This document shows, one piece after another, positions 12,701-21,339 of a DNA stretch of 64,000 nucleotides. The notes beneath the pieces were generated by a model. That model searched no databases. It was not told where the DNA came from and saw only the letters and a list, made by a program, of their open reading frames with translations. The DNA lies in contig OX465107.1 of assembly GCA_949987565.1 (NCBI GenBank), forward strand, positions 1,428,582 through 1,492,581, given 5' to 3'. Positions within the stretch are counted from its first letter, which is position 1. Each line of letters begins with the position of its first letter. Both the position numbers and the translations under genes were made by a program. Origin of the DNA: Luidia sarsii (Eukaryota; Echinodermata; Asteroidea; Paxillosida; Luidiidae).

Positions 12701-15700
12701 ACCGAAGGAACATGTACCTACTCCAAGAAGGATGTGAGTGAGGAGAGTCCTTGGAGATGGGGGCTTCACAGTTTGTTGATCTAAGAGATGTCAGTCAAAG
12801 ACAGAATGACGTTTCAATCCTAGCAGTACCTTTCTCAAAGACAGAATGATGTTTTGATCCTAGCAGGACCTTTATCAAAGGCAGAATGACGTTTTGATCC
12901 TAGCAGGACCTTTCTCAAAGGCAGAATGACGTTTCGATCCTAGCAGGACCTTTCTCAAAGGCAGAATGACGTTTCAATCCTAGCAGGACCTTTCTCAAAG
13001 GCAGAATGACGTTTCAATCCTAGCAGGACCTTTCTCAAAGGCAGAATGACGTTTCAATCCTAGCAGGACCTTTCTCAAAGGCAGAATGACATTTCGATCC
13101 TAGCAGGACCTTTCTCAAAGACAGAATGATGTTTCGATCCTTGCAGGACCTTTCTGAAAGGCAGAATTATGTTTCGATCCTAGCAGGACCTTTCTCAAAG
13201 ACAGAATGAACTTTCAATCCAAGCAGGACCTTTCTCAAAGACAGAATGACGCTTTGATCCCAGTGGGACCTTTCTCAGAGACAGAATGACGTTTCGATCC
13301 TAGCAGGACCTTTCTCAAAGGCAGAATGACATTTCGATCCTAGCAGGACCTTTCTCAAAGACAGAATGATGCTTTGATCCCAGTGGGACCTTTCTCAAAG
13401 ACAGAATGATGTTTCGATCCTTGCAGGACCTTTTTGAAAGGCAGAATAATGTTTCGATCCTAGCAGGACCTTTTTCAAAGACAGAATGACGCTTTGATCC
13501 CAGCGGGACCTTTCTCAAAGACAGAATGATGTTTCGATCCTAGCAGGACCTTTCTCAAAGACAGAATGATGTTTCGATCCTTGCAGGACCTTTCTGAAAG
13601 GCAGAATTATGTTTCGATCCTAGCAGGACCTTTCTCAAAGACAGAATGAACTTTCAATCCAAGCAGGACCTTTCTCAAAGACAGAATGACGCTTTGATCC
13701 CAGTGGGACCTTTCTCAGAGACAGAATGACGTTTCGATCCTAGCAGGACCTTTCTCAAAGGCAGAATGACATTTCGATCCTAGCAGGACCTTTCTCAAAG
13801 ACAGAATGATGCTTTGATCCCAGTGGGACCTTTCTCAAAGACAGAATGATGTTTTGATCCTTGCAGGACCTTTTTGAAAGGCAGAATAATGTTTCGATCC
13901 CAGCAGGACCTTTTTCAAAGACAGAATGACGCTTTGATCCCAGCGGGACCTTTCTCAAAGACAGAATGATGTTTCGATCCTAGCAGGACCTTTCTGAAAG
14001 GCAGAATAATGTTTCGATTCTAGCACGATCGTTCTCAAGGGCGTTTACTTTGTGTGTTTTTTAATTCTAGTCATCCGGCCGGGGACGAAGGCGGCAGAGG
14101 GTATGAATGCCGCCGACCTGGCCAAGCGTACCAAGCTGGAGTCGGTCAAGCGCCTGAAGCTGAAGAACATCAGCGTCTTCGTCTCGCCCACCCGGCTGGC
14201 CGTCCACAACCTGCCCAAGGCCGTGGATGGCAAGAAGCTGAAGGAGGCGCTGTTGAAGGCAGTCGGGGACAAGAAGGCAAAGCTCCTTGAGGTCAGTCAG
14301 TGGTGGGATCCCGGGGATCGGGGGAAGGGAGGGGGGAGGCTTGTGGTGATGTGGTGATCGCACAATAAAATGCAGTGCAAGCATGCCACGGTGGTCTGAT
14401 GTTCGTGCATGCGCGCCAGCCTCGATCTTCTGGGCAGTTTCAACAAGTGTAGATGCGAATCTGGGCTGTTTGTGGTTAAGAGATGGCATGCCGTGAATAG
14501 TTTATGGGGGACACTTGTGTACGATTAGTCTCTATGAGTAGTTCATTGAGGGTTTGTCCTGCTTGACGTATCTAGAGTGAGTGGCGTTTTGATCCTAGCA
14601 GGACCTTTCTCAAAGGCAGGATGCCTCCTCAACAGTATCATTTCATTTCAGCAACAGAATGACCCAAACCCTAACCCTTTGAGTAGGACAATGTGACTGG
14701 ACTGGGTTGTGTACCAAGGCTTCTGGTTCAATGTACTGGCGCTCTACCACTTGAGCTATCCAGCCCTTAGATTGGGGGTGGTTGGCTATAAAAAGTCAAC
14801 CAGTCTTTGCCGATGTGGAATGGCAATCAGCAGCAATTCAACCCTTAAATGCCGCATATCTTCAGGGATCACAGCCCTGTTTTCACTCAGATGAGCCTGT
14901 ATCAATAGGTTACAAATCCAACTATAGCATGCCAAACGTATGTAGCTTTTTGTTTTAAAGCATTAATGTCAAAGAAAGAAAGGCAAGGAAAAACTTATGA
15001 CAGTGAAATTGTGAAACCGGCTCGGTTTGAATCACCTTTTCCTTTTGTATTGGCTCCAGAGCCGTGTGATGCGGGACATGAAGAACCCTACGCCTGATGA
15101 GCGGAGCAAGTCACTGGGCTTTGCCTTCGCAGAGTTCACCAAGCACGAGCACGCACTGGCAGCACTGAGGAACATGAACAACAGCACTGAGTACTTTGGA
15201 GGATCTAAGGTAGGCCCCGGCACTCTCTACATTGTCAACCACCCATCCCCCCTTTCTGCCCAAAATGAAGGAGTGTACTGAGGAAATTTGTTTGGCTCAG
15301 AGCTTCTATCCGGTGTAACAGTTGGCGGGCTGTGCTTTTGAATGTGTGTTAGAGAGATGAAAAATGCTTGCTGGACTTAGACCAGAAGCACCGAGCTCAC
15401 AAGGAGAGGAGACCCATGGGTGGATTTCACAAAGCCTCACAATGCATCGTAACTCAACTTACGAATGATAACCCATCGTAAGTTGTGGTAGGCCGTATGG
15501 TTTCTGTGTATCGCTCATCGTATTGCAATTGATCATAAGTTAGAACAAGTTTGGTGAAATTGACCGCTGACCTGAAAACTGATGTCCTAAGTGTGGACGC
15601 GTCTGTGCGACAAACTTTGGGTGTCACTCTCACGTGAGGCATGACTGATGTCTTCATTGCTGCTGATGGACTTCCCATGTGAACTGTTGTCATGAAAATC

Positions 15701-18406
15701 TAGGGTAGATTTCTTAAAGACTTACTGTGCATCGTAACCCAACTTGCAATGGATAACCAATGGTTATCCACTGGGTACATAATCTCTTGGGAAGGGCGAG
15801 CGTGACTCTGGGATGAGCCAGTAAATTCCCAGATCTCTGTTCCAGGGTGCCCGTAGACATAGAACCATTGTGGGTATGACCGTTAAGCCCAAAGTGTATA
15901 CACTTACCTCATCCAGGATGTGCATAGTGGGAGTATTGACCAGAAGTGTCAGTTCCCCGCTCCGTTCGTTACTCCGGGCGACAGAAACAAAATTCTGTCT
16001 TGCGATATCAGCGGCAAATGGCTCAGGCCGTTGTACCACTTCCATTCTACGCCAAGCATTTTTTTGTCTGTCTTCTTTTCAACAGAGACCAATTGTTGGT
16101 TTCTCTCTGGAGAACAGGCAAGCTCTGGAGGCCAAGCAACGGAGGCAGTCAAGATCTCTGCTAAAGGTAGCGCTGTGCTTTCAATTTGTGGGCCTGCCCC
16201 GACCATTCCCCGGTCTAAAGTTTGGCAGAAAAGTGGGAAACAACGTGTGCGGGATTAGGAAAGGAGCAAGGGAGAGATGGCTTTAGAAGGGATAGGAATG
16301 AAGGATGAGGAAGTTTAAGAGGGCTAGGAATGAAGGATGACATAGATAAGACTTGAAGGTTTGCAGGGTGGAAGTACCAGTAGAAAGGTTTGCGGTGACA
16401 CCATGTAACAAATCTCTTTTAAGAAGGAGTGTGTGGCTCTGGAATGAGCCGGTAATTTAACGTTTTGAGAAGCTTGTACTCTGCACCTTGTTAGGAGGCT
16501 GCTGGATTCCAACTATCATCAGTGCTCTTAAGTGTTTTGAAGAGTGCTGGGGTGTGGAGAATCTTCCCCGCCCAGCGCGAGATGGTTTAGAAGGGCTGAG
16601 AGAAGGGACTGGACACTGGGCAGCCCGCACGGCTTCAGTGGTCTGGAGTCGGAGGGGATTCAGACCCAGCATCAGCTAGGGTTAGGTGGCTGCTCTCAGC
16701 GTGTCTGAGGAGTATTGAGGATTTCCATGGGGGATGTAAATCTTCCCCTCTGAGTGGTCACATCTTGAAACTAAGCTCTAAGCAGGAAATCCTGCTTCGT
16801 ATCGTGATCCTGTTTTAGAGGATCGAGAGAAAGACTGCCAATGAGTGCATGAATTTTGTAGAGTTTAAGTAGTCTAGTCTTGAAACAGCATACCCTCTTA
16901 AAATGAGAGTTGATTCGTAATATCCTCCTTCATATCAGAAAATCCTTGTATCTGAGCATCGTTGACTATGGGAGGCATGTAAGACTTGAAGGTTTGCATG
17001 GTGGAAATACCAAGTGGAAGGTTTGCGGTGATTCCATGTGGCACTTCTCTTTGAGAAGGAGTGTGGCTCTGAAAAGAGCCGGTAACTTGACGTATTGAGT
17101 AGTGTGTACTCTGCCCATCTCTTAAGAGAAGGAGTGTGGCTCTGAAAAGACCATGCGGTGACACCGTGTAGCACTTCTCTTTCAAGAAGGAGTGTGGCTC
17201 TGAAAAGAGCCGGTAACTCAATGTTTCGGGTAGTGTGTACTGAAAACAGCACACACCTCTGCATTAGTAGCGGATTATTTCTCTAATCTTTCCGTGACGC
17301 ACTCCCCACAATCTCAGGTGCAGCAGATTCGAGGCATGCAGAGGGCAGCGGGAGAGGGCAAGACCGCGGGAGGGACAAGCAGCAGCAAGCCGGCGCCCAC
17401 CCGCCCCAAGAAAGGGGCTCTCCCCCCGGCCCCCTCCTCCAAGCTGGAGCACCGGCTGCAGTCCAAGACGGGCAAGGTGCTGGTGCACGTGGGTGCCAAG
17501 CAGCGCTGGCGGGACAAGGGCAAGGCCATGGAGGCGCAGAAGGAGAAGAGGCGGGTCCGGCGCAAGCAGCTTCTGGCCGAGGTGGGCAGGAAGCAGAGGG
17601 AGCCAGCCAAGCCCAAAGGAGCACAGGGAGAGGTGAGCAACCCAGGGGGAGGAAAGGGTGGGATAGAGGGAAGGAGAGGGGGATGGGAGAAAGGGAGAGG
17701 GGAGGGGAAATAAGAGAGGAAGGGAGAGGGGAAGAGGAAAGGGAAGAGGAAGGGAGGGGGAAGAGTAAAGGAGGGATAGAGGAAGGTAGAGAGGGGAGGA
17801 AAAGGAAGAAGAAGGGAGAGAGGAAGAGGAAGGGAGGGATAGAGGAAGGGAGAGGGGAGAGGAAAGGGCGGGATAAAGGGAGAGAGAGGGGGAAGAGGAA
17901 AGGGAGGGAGAATGGGTGAAAGAGAGGGGAGAGGAAAGGGAGGTATGAAGATGCTGAGGGGTAGGAAGGGAGACAGGTAGCAGGGAGAAGGGAAAGGGTT
18001 AGGGAAAGGGTTTGGAGGGAGAGAGATGGAGAGAGCGATAAAGATACAAACGAGGGAGAAGAGAGGGAGAAGGAGAGAGGAAGGGAGAAGGAGAAAGATG
18101 AGGGGAGGAAGAGGGAGGAAGAGGTAGGAGAGAGAGAGGAGGGAGGGAGAGGTGGAAACAATGCATTTAAGTGATAGCCTTCCACCAGATTCCCATCAGG
18201 TATCCTAGTGTGTAAAGTCTAGACTCTGGTCATAGCTAATGATTGTTGTCTTTTCTTGCTTGTCTGCCGTGCAGGGCTCCAGACGCCAGAAGGGCCGTGG
18301 GGAAGACGCCAAGTTTGATCAGCTGGTGGCCTCTTACAAGCGCAAACTCTTCAGCAAGGGGGAGGTGAACAGCGCCCCCAAGAAGACCAAGTGGTTTGAT
18401 GGCTAA
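6643..18406 (+). CDS. RBM28: RNA-binding protein 28 (Nop4 family), complete spliced gene
   Basis: Nucleolar RNA-binding protein with four RRM domains; its yeast relative Nop4 acts in 60S ribosomal subunit maturation, and human RBM28 is associated with spliceosomal snRNPs. Fourteen exons, all with GT-AG introns, join without a break: 6643-6787, 7599-7647, 7806-8184, 8626-8800, 9760-9855, 10370-10700, 11208-11317, 11685-11758, 12589-12733, 14071-14291, 15060-15209, 16086-16166, 17318-17632, 18275-18406. This gives 2,403 nt and 800 residues; human RBM28 is about 760. RRM1 lies at about residues 12-84, RRM2 at 182-260, an acidic Asp/Glu-rich stretch at 285-360, RRM3 at 386-465, and RRM4 at about 535-640. 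A basic Lys/Arg-rich tail follows. Each RRM shows paired RNP2 and RNP1 motifs, for example TIFVRNL with RGFGYVTF and LIVRNLAF with RGYGFVQF. The start ATG has a strong context (A at -3, G at +4). AATAAA at 18,471 ends the transcript. The next gene converges from the other strand. Confidence 0.97.
7599..7647 (+). CDS. RBM28: RBM28 exon 2 (RRM1 RNP1)
   Basis: A 49-bp exon carrying RNP1 of RRM1 (RGFGYVTF). The acceptor is CTCATAG and the donor GTAGGT. It completes the glycine codon split from exon 1. Confidence 0.93.
7806..8184 (+). CDS. RBM28: RBM28 exon 3 (RRM1 end, linker, RRM2 RNP2)
   Basis: Finishes RRM1 and crosses a Gly/Glu-rich linker of about 90 residues. It begins RRM2 with LIVRNLAFN directly before the donor GTGAGT. 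Confidence 0.95.
8626..8800 (+). CDS. RBM28: RBM28 exon 4 (RRM2 core)
   Basis: Carries RNP1 of RRM2 (RGYGFVQF). The donor GTGAGT at 8,801 is itself the first part of a long (GGGT)n array. Confidence 0.95.
8801..9150 (+). repeat. (GGGT)n array at the start of RBM28 intron 4
   Basis: About 350 bp of tandem GGGT, mixed with GACT/GGCT variants, on the coding strand. It begins at the exon 4 splice donor. Repeated runs of three G with one-base spacers fit the standard G-quadruplex pattern. The Gly/Trp/Val-rich and Thr/His/Pro-rich open frames here are repeat artefacts. Confidence 0.95.
9211..9335 (+). repeat. Repeat family B copy in RBM28 intron 4
   Basis: Shows CTC followed by CTGATGA, an AGAGTACACA loop, CTACCC, AAAA in place of GAAA, CGTT, then GAG. 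Downstream come the family hairpin GGCTCT/AGAGCC and the tail ending in CACCACAAACCTCC. Confidence 0.8.
9760..9855 (+). CDS. RBM28: RBM28 exon 5 (RRM2 end)
   Basis: Supplies the last strand of RRM2 ([10 protein letters not shown]) and a lysine-rich linker. It is phase-compatible with exons 4 and 6. Confidence 0.93.
10008..10112. repeat. Repeat family A head-to-head palindrome
   Basis: Two family A units in opposite orientation around a centre of about 11 bp. The arms extend through GGAGGG/CCCTCC into ACATTTAGG/CCTAAATGT, so the whole 100 bp can fold back. Confidence 0.88.
10370..10700 (+). CDS. RBM28: RBM28 exon 6 (acidic domain, RRM3 RNP2)
   Basis: Encodes a long run of Asp, Glu and Ser, typical of the region between RRM2 and RRM3 in RBM28. 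It then runs into RNP2 of RRM3 (VFIRNL, split at the donor). It follows a 19-T polypyrimidine tract. Confidence 0.95.
11208..11317 (+). CDS. RBM28: RBM28 exon 7 (RRM3)
   Basis: Encodes helix 1 and strand 2 of RRM3, ending in phase 1 within the SKG of RNP1. Confidence 0.94.
11396..11560. repeat. Repeat family C (foldback/MITE-like) in RBM28 intron 7
   Basis: Contains CGTAACTCAACT, GGATAACCC and ACCGTATGGTTTCTG blocks. The same blocks recur in the same order at 15,420-15,580 and partly at 15,705-15,770 and 55,630-55,815. Some copies have inverted ends resembling ATTTCACAAAG/TTTGGTGAAAT. Confidence 0.65.
11685..11758 (+). CDS. RBM28: RBM28 exon 8 (RRM3 RNP1)
   Basis: A 74-bp exon completing RNP1 of RRM3 (KGTAFVQF). 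It ends in GAG before GTTTGT, a weaker donor than its neighbours. Confidence 0.9.
12185..12345 (-). repeat. Repeat family B copy (reverse arm)
   Basis: On the - strand: CTGATGA, stem II GGGCAG/CTGCCC with an AGTACACA loop, AAAA-rich core, then GAGTTACC and the family tail. It faces the copy at 12,384-12,505, making an inverted pair in RBM28 intron 8. Confidence 0.85.
12384..12505 (+). repeat. Repeat family B copy (forward arm)
   Basis: Shows CTC, CTGACGA, a GAGAGTACAAGC loop region, CTACCT, GAAA, CGTT and GAG in order. The family hairpin and the GTCACCGCAAACCTC tail follow. Confidence 0.87.
12589..12733 (+). CDS. RBM28: RBM28 exon 9 (RRM3 end, basic linker)
   Basis: Ends RRM3 and encodes a Lys/Arg/Glu helix-forming linker. 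It ends in phase 1, with the donor directly before the 40-bp repeat array of intron 9. Confidence 0.94.
12795..14045 (-). repeat. 40-bp tandem array derived from repeat family A
   Basis: About 31 head-to-tail units of 40 bp fill almost all of RBM28 intron 9. Each unit reads, on the - strand, TTGAGAA, A, GGTCC, loop, GGATC, GAAA, CGTC, then a spacer containing CTGCC. Variants (ATC to TTG, CCCAGTGGG, AATTATG) alternate in a higher-order pattern. 13,121-13,520 repeats at 13,561-13,960 with a shift of exactly 440 bp (11 units) and very few differences. Open frames rich in Ser/Lys/Gly/Pro here are artefacts. Confidence 0.97.
14071..14291 (+). CDS. RBM28: RBM28 exon 10 (linker, RRM4 RNP2)
   Basis: Encodes the family signature [19 protein letters not shown], then RRM4 starting at [16 protein letters not shown]. 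It ends in phase 0 at GAG|GTCAGT. Confidence 0.95.
14583..14625 (-). repeat. Repeat family A, single copy
   Basis: One unit with GGATC changed to GGATC-like AAACGCC; CTGCCTTTGAGAA is intact on the - strand. It lies in RBM28 intron 10, 550 bp from the array it resembles. Confidence 0.75.
14697..14770 (-). repeat. tRNA-derived SINE fragment
   Basis: On the - strand, GGATAGCTCAAGTGGTAGAG matches a Pol III box A in tRNA context, followed by a degenerate anticodon arm. Box B is not intact, so this is a fossil and not a tRNA gene. Confidence 0.55.
15060..15209 (+). CDS. RBM28: RBM28 exon 11 (RRM4 RNP1)
   Basis: Carries the RRM4 RNP1 motif (SLGFAFAEF) preceded by RVMRD, a conserved RBM28 stretch. 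Phase 0 at both ends. Confidence 0.95.
15420..15580. repeat. Repeat family C copy
   Basis: ATTTCACAAAGCC at the left and TTTGGTGAAATTG at the right form imperfect inverted ends. The interior shares GTAACTCAACTTACG and CCGTATGGTTTCTG with the copy in intron 7. Confidence 0.7.
15702..15770. repeat. Repeat family C fragment
   Basis: Shares GATTTCTTAAAGACTTAC-type ends and CATCGTAACCCAACTTGC with family C. It looks truncated. Confidence 0.5.
16086..16166 (+). CDS. RBM28: RBM28 exon 12 (RRM4 end)
   Basis: An 81-bp, phase 0 exon giving the last RRM4 strand ([14 protein letters not shown]) and a Gln/Arg-rich linker. Confidence 0.94.
16345..16512 (-). repeat. Repeat family B copy, degenerate
   Basis: The tail (TTTGCGGTGACACCATG on the + strand) and the hairpin are clear. 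The CTGACGA box has decayed to CTAACAA. Confidence 0.75.
16980..17245 (-). repeat. Repeat family B, two tandem reverse copies
   Basis: Two copies of the TGACACC tail, AGAAGGAGTGTGGCTCTG and hairpin segments lie head to tail in RBM28 intron 12. The core boxes are partly lost; the left copy keeps an AGTACACA loop. Confidence 0.8.
17318..17632 (+). CDS. RBM28: RBM28 exon 13 (basic C-terminal region)
   Basis: Encodes a Lys/Arg-rich, low-complexity tail typical of nucleolar proteins. It ends in phase 0 at GAG|GTGAGC. Confidence 0.93.
17636..18165 (+). repeat. Homopurine GGGAGA/GGAAAG tract in RBM28 intron 13
   Basis: About 530 bp almost free of pyrimidines on the coding strand, made of GGGAGA and GGAAAG blocks. 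Homopurine mirror repeats of this kind can form triplex DNA. The Arg/Glu/Gly-rich and Ser/Leu/Pro-rich frames are artefacts. Confidence 0.92.
18275..18406 (+). CDS. RBM28: RBM28 exon 14 (C-terminus)
   Basis: Encodes the conserved end of RBM28 ([14 protein letters not shown], then KWFDG) and the TAA stop. Confidence 0.95.
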   Translation, partial: GSRRQKGRGEDAKFDQLVASYKRKLFSKGEVNSAPKKTKWFDG

Positions 18407-18470
18407 CCAACACGGCGGGCGCAACAATTCTTGCATTCTCTGTGTTCGCTTGGCGGCTGTGTGATAATAT

Positions 18471-18476
18471 AATAAA
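18471..18476 (+). terminator. RBM28: RBM28 polyadenylation signal
   Basis: AATAAA lies 65 bp after the stop codon, followed by a GT-rich stretch (TTGGTGTTTGG) near 18,497, the usual downstream element. Confidence 0.85.
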
Positions 18477-21213
18477 ACCTTTCCACAAAGCTAAGGAACT
18501 TGGTGTTTGGAATGTGGTGCTCGTTCTTGTGTCAGTTGTGTATTTCCAGTAGGTAGACTGACAGAACGCCCCGACACATAGAAACAAAACAAGACTCTAC
18601 ATCTCAGTGTAATGGCCATGAGATATTATTACCCACAACCTCGTGAGCTGGGTTGCCAAATAGATGAACACCTTGTTTCAAAATGGACTTCACAAGTGAA
18701 AAAGCTCACCAATGAGAACAAAAAACCCTACAGCTTGTTTGTTTCTTTGATGGTCGCGCCAAGCCGACCAAAGCATGGACGACCAGCTTCTCCAAAAAAG
18801 TGATTCACAAGCAAGATGGTTGGCATGGTAGTGTATTCAGCATAAGCATTGCCAATATTAGGTGATTGATAACAGTATAGTTTATTATGATGATTAATAA
18901 ATACATATTTCCATGATGAATATAAAGTGGTATAATGTCTAATCATATTGGTGCCCATGTTTATTCTTGGTAGTGTATCTGGAATAGATTGATCTGGACA
19001 GTTTTGGGACGTTTTGGTGTAGCTCTGATAATTCCGTGAAGTTTTCTTGACAAAAAGCAGGGGGGTTCTCTGAAGACCACCAACCCAAAACTCAAATAAA
19101 ACTTGACTCATTGACATTGAAAACAATCCCTTAGTTTTGGAAACTCTTTTTCCGCATTCCGTACTGCAGGCTCTGAGTTGCCAAGGAACAGCGTTTCCCG
19201 TACGATATAAGCTTAGCATGCCAGAGCCACCGACTGCTGAGAATGCAGTTCATTGTCGGTCCAATACAAAACTGTCGTAGAATCTTGTCAACAAATCACT
19301 CGGCCAGCTATTGTTACCTTGCAACATGGGCTACTCTCATTTCCTATTTCACACTAAACTTATGTAGAAGATTATCACTCGTTTACCTTTTTTTTTTCTA
19401 AAGAGTAAATTCAAACCAGCCAATACCACGCTATACGCTAGAATAAAAACTGTAAAATACCAAAGCATTTACAACTGTTTTCAAATACATAAACCGCCAG
19501 AATTATTTACAATTCGTTCAGTACAAAGGTCATGTACACTTTTTACACAACACGGGGAATGTTAAAAAAAAAGCCCATAAAACACCACCACCAATAGACA
19601 GACGAAGAGACGGTGCAGTGCAAATGTGACGAGTGTCCCCTCTTTGAGATCTTTTAAATAGATCTGAAGTGTATGCGTGCGTCGAATATAAGTAATCAAT
19701 CACAACACCGTAGATCGTAGAATAATCAGAAAGAACATCAGGTTGGTGTTCGGAAAGATTTGCGGCACGGATCATCCAACACATCCAAAAGACGAGAGAA
19801 CGGCGAGAGTCGCATACAATTTCAAGAGAGATATTTTCCCTTGTCGATTTGCTAGTTTGTCATGGGGATCCTTGTGACAGCAGATTCCATGTTTTTGTTG
19901 TTTTTCGCTTCCATTCTGAGCTCCATTCTGGCAACTGTTTGTCATGCAGGCTGCAGGATATAGAAATCTAGTACCCCGTGCCCTACGTGTGGAAAGAAAG
20001 GGAATGACTGACATGGAACGCGATGATGAAACACTGTGTTATCCATCATCACATTATCCCTGCGCTGGTATTCAGAGTCTGCATAAAACTCCTCATCTCT
20101 CCTATTGGATCTGGAGACAATGGGAATTCCGACACGACAAATCTGTCCGATATCCCGTTGATGACACCCAAGCAGCCAGTGAGGGAAGTGATCCACAGTC
20201 GCAAGTGCTTGGTCTTTGGGCAACTGGGAAGAGACAGGGGCCGGTTTGTTGAGGGCTGCATCCCTTGTCTACCCGTCTGCAAGACGGCAAGCAGGAGACA
20301 AGCCTGCAATCCCTCCAATGGTGAGAGGGACGGACGGTCTCGTTCTCGGATGGGGTTGTTCTCCTCGCTCGCTGTATCCCGATGTAAGCTAGCCTGGCTT
20401 TTGCATCTGCAATGCGAGCTAGCCTGGCTTTTGCATCTGCAATGCAAGCTAGCCTGGCTTTTGCATCTGCAATGCAAGCTAGCCTGGCTTTTGCATCTGC
20501 AATGCAAGCTAGCCTGGCTTTTGCATCTGCAATGTAAGCTAGCCTGGCTTTTGCATCTGCAATGCAAGCTAGCCTGGCTTTTGCATCTGCAATGCAAGCT
20601 AGCCTGGCTTTTGCATCTGCAATGCAAGCTAGCCTGGCTTTTGCAGCGGCAGTGCAAACCTTTTTGGCTACGCGGTAAGAAACCTTGATGATCAGCACTT
20701 GTGTGATAGGCTCGAATTCCCACAGAAAGCATTTGCAGATTGTATTGCAGCTAACCATCCTCCAGTGTTGATAAATCTGTACGTGTAGATGTGTAATCTG
20801 TAGTGCAAACTGCCTGACAAACATTGTCGGTGCACGTTGGGTTTTTTTCCGTCACACAGTGGGACGAATCTTGTGAAGCATCTGGATAAGAAATCCTCAT
20901 GGCACAGAAGGTAGATGTTCATATTGAAAGTGCCATCGAATCTCCCAAAGTCACGCTGAGATAAATGTTGTGTCGTTCTGATCCGGAATCTCCTCTCGAA
21001 ACTCAAAGATGGTGCACGAGGGCGCTCTAACTAATCACCTCGCCATTCACTGCGCGAGAACAAATCCCGCCCAATCTCATCCGTCCCTCCCTCCCCCAAC
21101 CCCTCTCTTCCCAGTGGATTAAAAAGAAGAAGATACGTGACGAGGCTTGCAGCAAGAGCATACAAGGGAAAAGTCACCATGGCCGTGATGGTCGGTCAGC
21201 AACAGACAGAGTA
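18477..21213. other. Convergent intergenic region, probably including the DPP gene 3' UTR
   Basis: No coding exon is recognisable. On the - strand, AATAAA signals occur at 18,960-18,965 and 18,881-18,886. If used, the DPP transcript would have a 3' UTR of about 2.3 kb, ending some 400 bp from the RBM28 poly(A) site. A 30-bp minisatellite lies inside. Confidence 0.45.
20383..20658. repeat. 30-bp minisatellite, about 9 copies
   Basis: The unit contains GCTAGCCTGGC and TTTGCATCTGCAATG and repeats nine times with single-base variants. Because 30 is a multiple of 3, long open frames run through it on both strands (Leu/Trp/Cys-rich or Ser/Gln/Lys-rich). They lack splice or family support. Confidence 0.95.
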
Positions 21214-21339
21214 TTATACGTCCACCTCTGTGTTGGGGTAACTACTGTCTATGCTCATGTGCAGAAAGTCTGCCATGACATCATGCAGGTGACGTTCCAC
21301 ATGGGGGTCATCTAAGGAATGCTTCTGATCGGGGTAGAA
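21214..21339 (-). CDS. DPP6/DPP10-like: DPP-like exon 18 (catalytic His, stop)
   Basis: Begins FYPDQKH, with His759 aligned to DPP4 His740. It ends in an acidic tail and TAA. Phase 0 acceptor TTTGGCAG. Confidence 0.94.
   Translation of the reverse strand, partial: FYPDQKHSLDDPHVERHLHDVMADFLHMSIDSSYPNTEVDV

Noticed and set aside
12795..14045. The 40-bp array as a chain of active ribozymes or a CRISPR-like array
   Set aside because: Units lack the AGGC half of stem I and there are no unique spacers; it is a satellite in an animal intron.
20023..20732. Long frames on both strands around 20.4 kb
   Set aside because: They are produced by a 30-bp repeat whose period is a multiple of three.
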